A DNA stretch of 64,000 bases from Bacteroidales bacterium (GCA_017427385.1 JAFRSW010000022.1:172851-236850), one strand, 5' to 3'. Numbered from the stretch's first letter, positions 1 through 9,327 are shown. Translations and numbers: made by a program. Notes: generated by a model not told the origin, from the letters alone.

Positions 1-1630
1 CCAGCTCCAGATTCATGGGTTTAGGGAACGGTACATTTCGGTCATAATCGAAAATCACATCATAATAAACACGGCAGTATTTCACATCCTTCATGTCCAG
101 CGTTGCCAGTACTTTGGGCATGCGTTCACGGAAGGATTCCCAGTCCTTGTTCCCGCGGGACGTCCAGCCTACTTCGGCGGCGGCCACGTTGCGCGGGAAG
201 GCCTGATACTCGGCCTTGGCGTTGTCGGGGATGTATTCCGTCCAGAGGCAGGTCTCATAACCAACTATGAATTTGGCGCTTAGCTCGCGCAGGGAATCCA
301 CCGCAGGATAGTAATTGTAAACCTTCTTGAGCGGCATGAAGACGTTTTGGTCCACATTATCCGGCTGGTCTTCCTGCCTGTTGTCGAGGTAGCACCAGCG
401 GTTGGGCGTGAGAATAACGCGGATGCCGCGTTTTATGCCCTTGGCAGCGGGCGCGTGCCCGCGATACGACATGGCGATGGGATCCTCCAGCGCTCCCCCG
501 TCCAGTATCTCGTCCCAGCCTATGCAGGTCTTGCCGTGCTTTTTCAAGAAGTCCCCTATCCTCTTCACGAAGAAAGTTTGGAGTTCCTCCACGTTGTCGA
601 GCCCCAGCACAGTCATAAGGTCCTGGCAGTAAGCGCTTTCGCGGTACACGTCCTTGGGCGCTTCATCCCCTCCTATGTGGTAGATGGGCGAAGGGAATAG
701 CTCGAAAAGTTCGGTGAACACATCTTCCAGGAAGCGGAAAGTGGTAGCTGTGGGGGCGTAGAGATTCTTGTGTATACCCCACTTGGTTTCCACTTCGTAA
801 TGGCGGTCCGGGAAGCAGCTGAGTTCGGGGTAGGCGGCGATGGCGGCCGTGCTGTGCCCGGGGATTTCCACCTCCGGAATCACAGTCACACAGCGCCTGC
901 GGGCATATTCCACAACCTCACGGATGTCGTCCTTGGTGTAGAATCCGCCATGCGGGATGCCGTTGCCTATGCCGCTGTGCCAGGCCGTTTCCTTGCGCCA
1001 GGCGCCCACCTCGGTAAGCCTGGGATACTTGTCTATCTGTATGCGCCAGCCCTGGTCTTCGGTGAGGTGCCAGTGGAACATATTCTGCTTGTAGGTGGCC
1101 ATGAGGTCGATGAACTTCATAATCTCCTCCTTGGAGAAGAAGAAGCGTCCGCAGTCGAAAAGGAAACCGCGGTACCAGAATTCAGGCTCATCTTCTATGG
1201 TGCAGCAGGGCGCGATGAATTTGACAGATTTCTTAAGACCGTTCGGCTGGTATATCTCGACCGGCAGCAGTTGCTTGAAGGTCTGCAGGGCATAGAAGGC
1301 CCCGTTCACCTCGGAAGCCTCTATCAGCACCTCCGTCGGTGTCACGGTCAGTTTGTAGGCCTCTTTGCCGAAGCCTGCACATCTGCGCAGTACTATCCTG
1401 GTCTTCTTTCCGGCAAGCGGTGAAACATGCTTCACCTGTTCCTTGAAATCCGCCGCAATCTCCTCGAAAGCGGCATCTTCCACCACAAGTGCCGTGTTCT
1501 TATCCATACAGAACACCCCGGGAGCCTCTGTAAGATGCTTCGGGGTGGGTACGATATTGTATCGGGGTGCTGCTTGCGCGAGCGCTAACGCGCACGCGAG
1601 CATGAGACATATTAATGAGAGTCTTCTCAT
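1..1630 (-). CDS. GH20 beta-N-acetylhexosaminidase (C-terminus cut by window edge)
   Basis: Secreted exo-hexosaminidase expected to release terminal beta-linked GlcNAc or GalNAc. I read 543 residues from the ATG at 1630; the frame runs off the left edge, so the C-terminus is missing. An N-terminal signal peptide is followed by a GH20b-like domain (about 25-145) and a TIM barrel. HIGGDEAP at about 318-325 carries the catalytic Asp-Glu pair of substrate-assisted GH20 enzymes (D322, E323). FHWHLTEDQGWR at about 185-196 is the usual barrel motif. The start codon directly abuts the stop of the upstream ceramidase-like gene, so it is the distal known gene of the SusC1 operon. Beta-1,3-GlcNAc or GalNAc is a component of pseudomurein, but host mucin and N-glycans are equally usual GH20 substrates. 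Confidence 0.93.
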   Translation of the reverse strand, partial: MRRLSLICLMLACALALAQAAPRYNIVPTPKHLTEAPGVFCMDKNTALVVEDAAFEEIAADFKEQVKHVSPLAGKKTRIVLRRCAGFGKEAYKLTVTPTEVLIEASEVNGAFYALQTFKQLLPVEIYQPNGLKKSVKFIAPCCTIEDEPEFWYRGFLFDCGRFFFSKEEIMKFIDLMATYKQNMFHWHLTEDQGWRIQIDKYPRLTEVGAWRKETAWHSGIGNGIPHGGFYTKDDIREVVEYARRRCVTVIPEVEIPGHSTAAIAAYPELSCFPDRHYEVETKWGIHKNLYAPTATTFRFLEDVFTELFELFPSPIYHIGGDEAPKDVYRESAYCQDLMTVLGLDNVEELQTFFVKRIGDFLKKHGKTCIGWDEILDGGALEDPIAMSYRGHAPAAKGIKRGIRVILTPNRWCYLDNRQEDQPDNVDQNVFMPLKKVYNYYPAVDSLRELSAKFIVGYETCLWTEYIPDNAKAEYQAFPRNVAAAEVGWTSRGNKDWESFRERMPKVLATLDMKDVKYCRVYYDVIFDYDRNVPFPKPMNLEL

Positions 1631-2968
1631 CTATTCTTGTGCAATTGTGTCTCCTATGGTCTTGATAACGCCTTCGCGGTACACGGAAGGCATCTTTTCG
1701 GATAGCGGATAGGGCGCCTTGATGTAGACGTGCATCTGCTCGACCTCGTATTCATAGCCCTTTCGCACCTGGTAGGCGCGTTCGGAGGGCAGATAAGAGT
1801 TCTGTCCGTTGGTGTAGCCGGCAAAGAAGATCGTCCTGTCGGGGAAAGCGGCGCGGGCCTCCATCTGGTATTCGCAGAAGGGTTCTCCGTCGCTGAAGAA
1901 GAAGATAATGCCGTCCAGGTCCACTCCGTGCAGATGATAGCGCAGTTTGGACGGCACGGGGCCTTCTTCGAAACGTTCCAGGATCTCGGCCTTCCAGCCC
2001 ATCACGTCGTCCGCGAAGCGCGGGAAGACAGTGCGGGCGCTCGCAGCGAGAGAATCCGCATGCGCGATGACGGCCTCGGGTGTGACCACATCTATCTGGT
2101 AAGGCAGGTCCACAGTCTCGTTGACCAGACGAAGGATGCCCTTGGAGGGCACTCTGTTGAACTTTATGTTCACCAGGGAATCCGCCAGACACTTGCCGCA
2201 TTCCTCGGCGTAGTCCACGCGCTTGGGGCCCTGTGCAGGGTCCATGTTACCCGCAGCGCCGGTGAGCTGGAACACTTCCCCGCCCCATGCTTCGGAAAGG
2301 ATGCGGGCGTTGATACCGGGATAGTCCGAACTCAGCAGCAGGCTCCCTGCGCCCATGCAGACTGGATGGCAGGCCAGGTTCACGATGGAAACCACAGGCT
2401 TGCCCTTCTGCAGGAAGCGGGCCACGTAAACGTCGTGATCCACGGGGCCGCCCTTCTCGCAACGGTTGCCGTTGATGGATGTGCTACCCTTGCCGATTTC
2501 CAGCTTGAAAGGCCTGCCCTCAGCCGCGATGGCCTTTGCAGCATTGTCCGTCACGGTTTCCACCATCCTGTCCTTCCAGGCACGGTTCGGGCCGCCGGGC
2601 ACGTTGCACCAGCCTCCTGAACGGGGCGCGGAATGGGTGTGGATGTTGTGCATCAGGATGTTATCCACGGCAAGGCCGGATTTCTCCGCAATCATGGCAC
2701 GCATGGTGTCGGCCAGGGCCGGGGAGATTTCCATGAGGTCGTTACTGATGATGCACACCTTCTGCGTGCCGTCGCCAAGGACAAGGCAGTGGGTGTACAG
2801 ATGCTGGTGGATGCCGTCGTGGAGTTTGCTGCGCGCGGCAAAGCCGGCCAGCATCGTATGCTCATCCTCCGTCGTAGAAATATCGGCGGAAGAATAACTC
2901 ATTGTCAGCCCCTTCGAGCACGAAAGGGCTGACAAGATGAGCAAAATGAATAGTAGTGATTTCTTCAT
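1631..2968 (-). CDS. Neutral/alkaline ceramidase-like lipoprotein
   Basis: Predicted lipoprotein of 445 residues (lipobox LSALSC, Cys17) resembling the N-terminal domain of neutral/alkaline non-lysosomal ceramidases, which are zinc amidases. NIHTHSAP at about 108-115 and the later LACHPVCMG match the two histidine-bearing metal motifs of that family. Bacterial ceramidases are about 650 residues, so the C-terminal region is absent here, as in many Bacteroidetes homologues. The start lies one base from the stop of SusD1 and the stop abuts the GH20 start, so it is co-transcribed. The true substrate is unknown; an amide in the imported glycan or lipid is an inference from the fold. Confidence 0.8.
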   Translation of the reverse strand: MKKSLLFILLILSALSCSKGLTMSYSSADISTTEDEHTMLAGFAARSKLHDGIHQHLYTHCLVLGDGTQKVCIISNDLMEISPALADTMRAMIAEKSGLAVDNILMHNIHTHSAPRSGGWCNVPGGPNRAWKDRMVETVTDNAAKAIAAEGRPFKLEIGKGSTSINGNRCEKGGPVDHDVYVARFLQKGKPVVSIVNLACHPVCMGAGSLLLSSDYPGINARILSEAWGGEVFQLTGAAGNMDPAQGPKRVDYAEECGKCLADSLVNIKFNRVPSKGILRLVNETVDLPYQIDVVTPEAVIAHADSLAASARTVFPRFADDVMGWKAEILERFEEGPVPSKLRYHLHGVDLDGIIFFFSDGEPFCEYQMEARAAFPDRTIFFAGYTNGQNSYLPSERAYQVRKGYEYEVEQMHVYIKAPYPLSEKMPSVYREGVIKTIGDTIAQE

Positions 2969-5014
2969 TTATTTGGTATAACCTGGATTCTGCATGATCC
3001 TCTTCTGGGTCTTGTCGATCTCAGGCTGAGGAATCGGCATCAGGTAGTTAGGATAGTTTGCAGGATCCTCCACGCCGGGAGTGTTGGTGCAGGTGAGCTC
3101 GCCGGACTTCGGACGGATGCTGTAGCCTGCATCGGGGAACCACTTCTGGGTGGGTGAGATGGTGAGGATAGCCTCGCCGTAGTCGACGGTGTAGGTCTTG
3201 CCCAGCCACTTGTAGTTGACAATGAAGCAGACGTCGTTGCCGTTGTTCTTGGCGATGTAACCGTCCCTCTCTTCGGTGTTGGCCCAATAGTAGTTGCGAT
3301 TCTTGTTCACAAGAGGTGCCGGCTGCACGCAGCGGTAGATGGTATCACTCTTGGAAGATGTGGCGTTGAAGGTCTTGTCTTTCGTGATGACCAAGGTCCT
3401 GGTGCCCGCGAAAGGAACGTTCTCCCACATAGTCGCAATCTTAAGGCGTCGGGTGTCGAAGTAACGGAATGCCTCATAGGCAAGCTCGATGCGGCGCTCG
3501 TTCACCACACGGTCCCAGAGGTCGGTGCCGGTGTCGGTGATCTCGGGCATGCCTGCACGTGCGCGGATCTTGTTCAGGTATTCACGGCACTTGTCTTCAT
3601 TGTGGCAGTAGTATGCGGCTTCTGCGGCATTGAGGTACATTTCTCCCATACGGAACCAGGGCCATACCACATTTCCGATCATGGATTCGGAGATGTACTT
3701 GTCCGGCAGGTACCACTTCAGGAGGCCGCTGCCACCGGTATTGGTGAGATCGATGAGGTCCTTGGACTTCTTGGAAGTGACAAGCTCGGGCTTGCCGTTG
3801 TCGAAGTCGGAAAGCTGAGCGTTCTCGTAAACCCAGTAGAGGTTAAGTTCCGTCTCGTTCATACCTCCGTCCTTGTCGGTCCACTTGTAGATCTTGGTAG
3901 GATATACAACGTTGGCGTCGAAACGGGGATCACGTCCCTTGAAAGGATGCAGGGGGTCGTAGCCGGAGCCTTCCTCGAAGATCTTCTTTCCGTTCTTCAT
4001 CTCGTAGTCCAGCCACATGGCCTGAGTGGGGTTGAAGCTTTCCCAGCCACCGCCGCCGAAGTTCATCAGGGCATAGAACAGCTGGGCCTTGTGAGGCTGG
4101 TTACTGCTCTGCACGAAGAACTTGCCCCAGATGATTTCAGGAGAGTTGATGTCCTCCCAATAACCGTCGAGAGCCGGATCGAGCGAATAGGCACCGTCCA
4201 CGTCGGCACGGTCGCAGATAGCCTTGGCGGCATTGTATGCGTCCGTGAACTTCTGGGTGGAGTATGTTCCGCGGGTGATTCCGCCGGTGGGGAAATTGGG
4301 ATCGTTGAACAGAGGAGAAGCCACGATCAGGGTGAGGCGGCAGCGGAGTGCCAGAACGCAATCCTTGTGCACACGGCCCAGCACGGTAGCGCTCTTGTCC
4401 GGCAGGAGTGCATATGCCTTGTCGAGGTCACTGTTGATGAAGGTGACGCAATCGTCGAAGTTGGCACGCTCCTCAACGAAATCGGCTCCGAGGTCGTCGA
4501 AAGGTTTATCTACCAGCACGACACCGCCATAACGCTCGATGAGGTTGGTGTATGCCCATGCGCGGAGGAAATAGCCTTCACCTGTGAGCCTCTTCTTGCC
4601 GGCATCAGTCATGGAAGATCCCTTCTCCTCGACATACCTGAGGAAGTAATTCAGACGGTAGATATACTCGTAGGCACGGTTCCAGATATTCAGGTAGGTG
4701 GTACGGGTATTATGCGCAGGGCCGCCGTCATCCTGAGGGATGATGGTACTCGGGGTCATGGATCCGTCCGCGATGTAACGTGTGGATGTTCCTCCGTAAC
4801 GGAAGAATCCTTCGTCGGAGATACATCCGACGTTACCCTCGGTGAAAGGATCCGGAAGGACTGTATAGATGGCGTTCATGAACGCCTCTGCGAGAGCGTC
4901 ACTGTTGAAAACGGCCTCTTCGGAAAGTTTGTTGAGTGGTTTCTTGTCGAGGAAATCACTGTTGCAGGCGGCGAGAAGCGCCACGGAAGCAAGTATATAA
5001 AGTATCTTTTTCAT
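2969..5014 (-). CDS. SusD/RagB family outer-membrane nutrient-binding lipoprotein (SusD1)
   Basis: Surface lipoprotein of 681 residues that should form the lid over the neighbouring SusC1 transporter and bind substrate. It has a lipobox ending at Cys17 (LLAAC), the SusD-typical FLDKKPLNKLSEE stretch just after it, TPR-like helices, and the C-terminal RIELAYEAFRYFDTRR and YLMPIPQPEID motifs common to the family. The gene lies 12 nt after the SusC1 stop. It is paralogous to SusD2 at 14368-16278, with nearly the same N-terminal and C-terminal motifs but a longer C-terminal insert. Confidence 0.96.
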   Translation of the reverse strand: MKKILYILASVALLAACNSDFLDKKPLNKLSEEAVFNSDALAEAFMNAIYTVLPDPFTEGNVGCISDEGFFRYGGTSTRYIADGSMTPSTIIPQDDGGPAHNTRTTYLNIWNRAYEYIYRLNYFLRYVEEKGSSMTDAGKKRLTGEGYFLRAWAYTNLIERYGGVVLVDKPFDDLGADFVEERANFDDCVTFINSDLDKAYALLPDKSATVLGRVHKDCVLALRCRLTLIVASPLFNDPNFPTGGITRGTYSTQKFTDAYNAAKAICDRADVDGAYSLDPALDGYWEDINSPEIIWGKFFVQSSNQPHKAQLFYALMNFGGGGWESFNPTQAMWLDYEMKNGKKIFEEGSGYDPLHPFKGRDPRFDANVVYPTKIYKWTDKDGGMNETELNLYWVYENAQLSDFDNGKPELVTSKKSKDLIDLTNTGGSGLLKWYLPDKYISESMIGNVVWPWFRMGEMYLNAAEAAYYCHNEDKCREYLNKIRARAGMPEITDTGTDLWDRVVNERRIELAYEAFRYFDTRRLKIATMWENVPFAGTRTLVITKDKTFNATSSKSDTIYRCVQPAPLVNKNRNYYWANTEERDGYIAKNNGNDVCFIVNYKWLGKTYTVDYGEAILTISPTQKWFPDAGYSIRPKSGELTCTNTPGVEDPANYPNYLMPIPQPEIDKTQKRIMQNPGYTK

Positions 5015-5026
5015 ATCAGATTCCGT

Positions 5027-8000
5027 TTAGAAGGTAACTTTGACACCGGCATTGTAGATCTTGACCTGAGGATAGGTCTGATAGCCTTCATCACTGGTCT
5101 CAGGGTCGATGGTCTTGAGCTCGGAGAAGGTGAGGAGGTTGTAACCTGCAACATAGAAGCGGATGTTCTTGATGCCGACCTGATGGCCGAAGACGCGTCC
5201 CGGAAGGGTGTAACCGATCTCGAGGTTCTTCAGACGCAGGAAGGCAGCGTTGCGGTAGTAGTGGGAAGAGCGGTAGACACCGCCATTGCCGATATTGGAG
5301 GCGATACGGGGATAATTGGTACCGGGATTGCCTTCGACCACTATGCTGTTGCCGGCGTCATCCTTCTCGATGGTGCAGTACCATGCGTTCACTGCAGCGT
5401 CATACTCGATGTTTCCGGACACGGGGTCGGTCAGAGGAGCATAGTAGTAACGTGCACGGGCCTGACCCTGGAGGAGCAGGGAGAGGTCGAAGTTCTTCCA
5501 CTGCAGGTCTCCGTTGATACCGAAGACAATCTGAGGAACTGCGGTAAGGTCGCAGCGGAGACGGTCCTGGGAGTCGATGATTCCGTTGCCGTCGAGATCC
5601 TTGAAGTAGAAGTCACCGAGGCCTGCGCCTGCCATCTGGGGATGGTTGGCTATGTCGTCGAAGTTCCTGTTGATACCTTCTACCTGATAGATTAGCGATG
5701 CTCCCATCGGATGACCTGTGCGGTTCATGTACTGGTGATTCTCGTCGTAGGGAGTCTCATCCATGTATTCGATGGTGTTCTTGGCGAACATGAAGTTGCT
5801 GGTGATGTGGTAGCGGAGGGCATCGGCGCCGTGTCCGACCTTGTTCTCGTGATTGATCTGGATCTCGAAACCCTTGTTGGAAACTATACCGATGTTCTCG
5901 TCCGGGAGGTTGGTAGTGAGGCCGGTATAATAAGGGATCGAGGCATTACGCGTACAAAGGATGTTGGAACGGCGGGTTGCGAAGACCTCGAATTCGAAGC
6001 CGAGGAGGCCGTTCCAGAGGGATCCGTCCAGACCCAGGTTCCAGGTACGCGCCACTTCCCAGGTGATGTTCGGGTTCGGAACGCCGTCAGGAATAATGTA
6101 GTTGACTTCCTTGCTGCCGTATAGGGCACGGTAGGAAGTGCTGGTGGTGTACTCGTATGTGGAGAGATACTGGAAAGCGTCCACCTGGTCGTTACCCTGC
6201 TCACCATAGGAACCACGGATCTTCAGGTTGGTGATCCAGGGGTAATTGTCCTTGATGAAAGGCTCTTCAGAAAGACGCCAGCCTATGGATGCACCGGGGA
6301 ATACGCCCCAGCGGTGCTCCTTAGGGAAGTTTTCGGAGCCGTCCCAACGAACAAGCGCCTGGAAGAGGTACTTACTCTTGTAGTCGTACCCGATACGGCC
6401 GAAGAACGAACGCCTTGCGGTTTCGGAGGCATATCCGCCGATCTTGTAGTAAGACTTGTCGGCGTTGCCGGCGAAGAACTCGTCCAGGATGTCGGAATCG
6501 TATTTCTCGATGGCGGCATTGAAGTAGTCCTTGCGGTAGTTGCTCTGCTCGATACCGGCGAGGGCGGTCACGTGATGTCCACCGTCGAACTCGCGGTCGT
6601 AGTTGATGTTGGCGTTGAGGGTGGCGGTGTGGTAGTTGTTCTGGCTCTCATTCAATGTAGGAGTTGTGAACACGCCGCTGTCCCTTTCCTGATAAATCTC
6701 GGTGATCTCATCGTAGGAGTAGCAGGGCCAGTTCTTGGACCAGTTCTTATGGAAGTTACTGTGAACGTCGTATGCAAACACCGCATTGACGGACAGGCCC
6801 TTGGTAAGCTTGCCAAGGTCGTAGTTGCCGCGGAAGGTGGTGTTGATGGTGTTGTAGGTGGTGTTGTCGTAACCGGTCAAGTCCTGCACCAGGGCGGCCG
6901 GGTTGGCTCCGCTGCGCAGATATCCGTTGGGATAATATGGAGCGCTGGAAGCATAGCGGCGGGTGGTGATGTAGAAGATACCGTAGCTGTCGGAAGGATA
7001 GGCCGAGTAGTTCTTGTGCTGCTGTCGGACGTTGAGGTCGAGGCCGAGCTTGAAGTCATCGGTGACCTTGATGTCGATGTTGGAGCGCACGTTGTACTGA
7101 TTGTAGTTGGTTGCAGACTTAACGTATATACCATCCTGATACTGCCCGTTGAACTGCAGGAAATAGCTCACCCTGCCGGCACCTCCCTGGAGGCTTACCC
7201 CGTATTTGTGCTGGGAGGAGTAATCCTTGATAATCTCCTTGAACCAGTTCGTATTCGGATAGCTGATGGGGTCGTCACCCGTGCGGTAGTGCTCTATCTG
7301 TGCCTCGGTGTACATGGCCGATGCACCGGTAATGGCACGTGCACGGTTGTAAGCCTCGGCGAAGGTGACGGCATCCGCCATCTTGAGCAGACGGGTAGGA
7401 GCCTGCCAACCACGGTCGTATGTGAAGGTGACGGTAGGCCTGCCATCCGCGCTGCCGCGCTTGGTGGTCACGAGGATGACACCGTTAGCGGAACGGGCAC
7501 CGTAGATGGCTGCGGAGGCATCCTTCAGCACGTTCACGCTCTCGATCTCTTCACCGGTGAGACGGGAGAACTCGTCTCCACGGCCGGGAACGCCGTCGAT
7601 GATGATGAGAGGGCTGTTGTTGCCGAGGGTGGAGCGGCCGCGGATGTACATGACGGCATCGTCACGGCCCGGCTCACCGGAACGGTTGTTTACGATAACG
7701 CCGGAAACACGGCCTGCAAGACCCTGGGAAAGGTTGACTGAAGAGTTCTTCACAAGGGCGTCGCCGGAGGTCGTGGTGACGGATCCGGTCAGCGTCACTT
7801 TGCGCTGGCTTCCGTATCCGATTGCGACCGCCTCTTCGAGCACCATCGCATCTTCTTTAAGCACGAAATCGATGGCAGTGCGGCCGTCGACCTTCGTGGT
7901 CTGTTCCTCGTAGCCCATAAGGCTGGCGACGAGGGTTGCATTGGGTTGAACGCCCGAAACGGTGTAGCGGCCGGAGGCATCGGTCATGGCACCGTTGGAT

Positions 8001-8158
8001 GTGCCCTGCACATAGACCATTGCCCCGATGAGCGGCTCACCCTTCGCGTCGGAAACGACGCCCTGCACCTTAAGCGTGCGGTTCTGGGCGATTGCAGCGC
8101 CCGCGAACAGTATCAGCAGGGTTGCTGCAAGAAGCATTTTAAAAGATTTACTTCTCAT
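5027..8158 (-). CDS. SusC/RagA family TonB-dependent outer-membrane transporter (SusC1)
   Basis: TonB-dependent transporter of 1043 residues. Signal peptide is followed by a carboxypeptidase-regulatory-like domain (about 25-105), a plug domain with EEAVAIGYGSQRK and the SusC hallmark ASAAIYGARSANGVILVTT, then a large beta-barrel ending in aromatic VTF. I place the start at 8158 (MRSKSF) because upstream in-frame codons cross the promoter and terminator hairpin; the signal peptide then begins normally. It pairs with SusD1. The first roughly 250 residues are nearly identical to SusC2 while the barrels differ clearly, suggesting a duplication followed by divergence in substrate specificity. Confidence 0.97.
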   Translation of the reverse strand: MRSKSFKMLLAATLLILFAGAAIAQNRTLKVQGVVSDAKGEPLIGAMVYVQGTSNGAMTDASGRYTVSGVQPNATLVASLMGYEEQTTKVDGRTAIDFVLKEDAMVLEEAVAIGYGSQRKVTLTGSVTTTSGDALVKNSSVNLSQGLAGRVSGVIVNNRSGEPGRDDAVMYIRGRSTLGNNSPLIIIDGVPGRGDEFSRLTGEEIESVNVLKDASAAIYGARSANGVILVTTKRGSADGRPTVTFTYDRGWQAPTRLLKMADAVTFAEAYNRARAITGASAMYTEAQIEHYRTGDDPISYPNTNWFKEIIKDYSSQHKYGVSLQGGAGRVSYFLQFNGQYQDGIYVKSATNYNQYNVRSNIDIKVTDDFKLGLDLNVRQQHKNYSAYPSDSYGIFYITTRRYASSAPYYPNGYLRSGANPAALVQDLTGYDNTTYNTINTTFRGNYDLGKLTKGLSVNAVFAYDVHSNFHKNWSKNWPCYSYDEITEIYQERDSGVFTTPTLNESQNNYHTATLNANINYDREFDGGHHVTALAGIEQSNYRKDYFNAAIEKYDSDILDEFFAGNADKSYYKIGGYASETARRSFFGRIGYDYKSKYLFQALVRWDGSENFPKEHRWGVFPGASIGWRLSEEPFIKDNYPWITNLKIRGSYGEQGNDQVDAFQYLSTYEYTTSTSYRALYGSKEVNYIIPDGVPNPNITWEVARTWNLGLDGSLWNGLLGFEFEVFATRRSNILCTRNASIPYYTGLTTNLPDENIGIVSNKGFEIQINHENKVGHGADALRYHITSNFMFAKNTIEYMDETPYDENHQYMNRTGHPMGASLIYQVEGINRNFDDIANHPQMAGAGLGDFYFKDLDGNGIIDSQDRLRCDLTAVPQIVFGINGDLQWKNFDLSLLLQGQARARYYYAPLTDPVSGNIEYDAAVNAWYCTIEKDDAGNSIVVEGNPGTNYPRIASNIGNGGVYRSSHYYRNAAFLRLKNLEIGYTLPGRVFGHQVGIKNIRFYVAGYNLLTFSELKTIDPETSDEGYQTYPQVKIYNAGVKVTF

Positions 8159-8187
8159 ATCGTTTGGTTTGGTTGATTTCCAATTTT

Positions 8188-8195
8188 CAAATATA
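8188..8195 (-). promoter_or_regulatory. -7 box of the SusC1 promoter
   Basis: TATATTTG read on the minus strand fits the Bacteroidetes TAnnTTTG -7 consensus and lies 29 nt before the SusC1 start. It closes a 47-bp block (8188-8234) that recurs at 19405-19451 before SusC2 with 44 identical positions. No normally spaced -33 TTTG is visible. Confidence 0.7.
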
Positions 8196-8205
8196 AGCAA
8201 AAAAA

Positions 8206-8230
8206 ACGGATTCCGTGTAACGGAACCCGT
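8206..8230 (-). terminator. Hairpin with T-tract between the transglutaminase gene and SusC1
   Basis: Arms 8206-8216 and 8220-8230 pair with one mismatch around a 3-nt loop. On the minus strand the hairpin is followed by eight T residues, typical of a rho-independent terminator, and it lies about 20 nt after the stop of the transglutaminase gene. It is immediately upstream of the SusC1 -7 box, so it may also act as an operator. The same hairpin sits before SusC2. Confidence 0.7.
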
Positions 8231-8250
8231 AAAACGAACACTTATAACGG

Positions 8251-9327
8251 CTAAAACTCCAATTCGTAGTAACGTCCGTGGAAGGTTTCCATGCCGTTCC
8301 ACGTAGGCGTTCCCCATACCGCCTTATTGTTGGAAGGATCCGCGATCCACCACTTGCCATCCACGTAAATCTCCGGTATCACATGGCCTAAAGGCGTGGA
8401 ATAGTTACACTTACCGTGAAGGTAGCGGGCCGGGATGCCGGTAGCCCGGCACATCGCCAGGGTGGCATGGGTAAGGTCGCAGCAATTGCCGCCCTTCTCA
8501 TTAATTGTCTTTACCGCCCCCTTCTTCGTATTCGAATAATCTTCCCACTCCCATTCATCGCGGGCATACTTGTAGATGGCCTCCGCCTTCTGGCGCGCGG
8601 TTGCAGTTTCGGGAAGGCCCTTCAGCGCGGCGTCCCTCGCCGCAATCACCACAGGATCGGTTATGGGGCAATTACGGGTAGCGGCCAGATAACTAGACGG
8701 CCAGGAAGACACGCCCTCCTCGGGCCACTTGCCCTCGTTCTTTACGAAATAATTGAACAGACGGGCGAAAACGACGGTATATGCCCGCAGGTTCATCATG
8801 TTGTCGTGCTTGGTTACGACCATCGTTATCTTCGGCAGATACCCGGGCTTCGACGGGTCGTCGGATGGGAAAGTGACATAGTTGGGCAGGCCGTTGTTCT
8901 TCTGGTTATAATCCAGTATCGCATCCGCCAGAAAACGGATGTGGGGCATATCTATGACGTCCGGATCGAAAGTGTTGTATCTGTACTCCAAATCACTGTA
9001 GGCGGCAGATGTAAGGTCTATATCCTCATCCTGCCAGGTATCGGGCTCAGCCTCGATCTTGCGGAGCAGAAGGCACGCCGCCAGAGTATATTTGCCCTTG
9101 TGGTATTTGATGCCCTGCACATTGATCATGGTCGGCAGGACACCGGTGGATTCGAAGACGTCGTATGCATCAGCTATGCCCTTTGCGAAATCCCCGTTCC
9201 AGCTGTCCAGAACAAATGGTTTGGGCTCGTCCGTGGGATCGTCGTCGGGTTTTGTTTTTTCTTTATTGCAAGCGCAGGTGCCGAAGACCAGACCACATGC
9301 AAGGATGGCAAACAGGAATTTCTTCAT
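8251..9327 (-). CDS. Pseudomurein endoisopeptidase-like lipoprotein (binding repeats plus transglutaminase domain)
   Basis: Lipoprotein of 358 residues with lipid cysteine probably Cys20, followed by a Lys/Asp/Glu-rich stretch that suggests surface export. Residues about 47-215 contain three repeats resembling pseudomurein-binding repeats (PF09373 type), best seen in NQKNNGLPNYVTF at 141-153. Residues about 225-358 form a transglutaminase-like domain: NTKKGA, then GGNCCDLTHA (Cys282/283), RATGIPARYLHG, LGHVIPEIYVDGKWW (His315) and IADPSNN (Asp330), giving a Cys-His-Asp triad, and ending HGRYYELEF. PeiW and PeiP, which cut the Ala-Lys isopeptide bond of pseudomurein, have this domain order. 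A general transglutaminase-like peptidase acting on peptidoglycan or protein remains possible. Confidence 0.8.
   Translation of the reverse strand: MKKFLFAILACGLVFGTCACNKEKTKPDDDPTDEPKPFVLDSWNGDFAKGIADAYDVFESTGVLPTMINVQGIKYHKGKYTLAACLLLRKIEAEPDTWQDEDIDLTSAAYSDLEYRYNTFDPDVIDMPHIRFLADAILDYNQKNNGLPNYVTFPSDDPSKPGYLPKITMVVTKHDNMMNLRAYTVVFARLFNYFVKNEGKWPEEGVSSWPSSYLAATRNCPITDPVVIAARDAALKGLPETATARQKAEAIYKYARDEWEWEDYSNTKKGAVKTINEKGGNCCDLTHATLAMCRATGIPARYLHGKCNYSTPLGHVIPEIYVDGKWWIADPSNNKAVWGTPTWNGMETFHGRYYELEF

Noticed and set aside
3602-5695. A long open frame (about 700 codons) on the plus strand, antisense to SusD1 and SusC1
   Set aside because: It mirrors the sense genes because GC-rich third positions keep the opposite strand free of stops. 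Its translation shows no motif, while the minus strand gives complete SusD and SusC.
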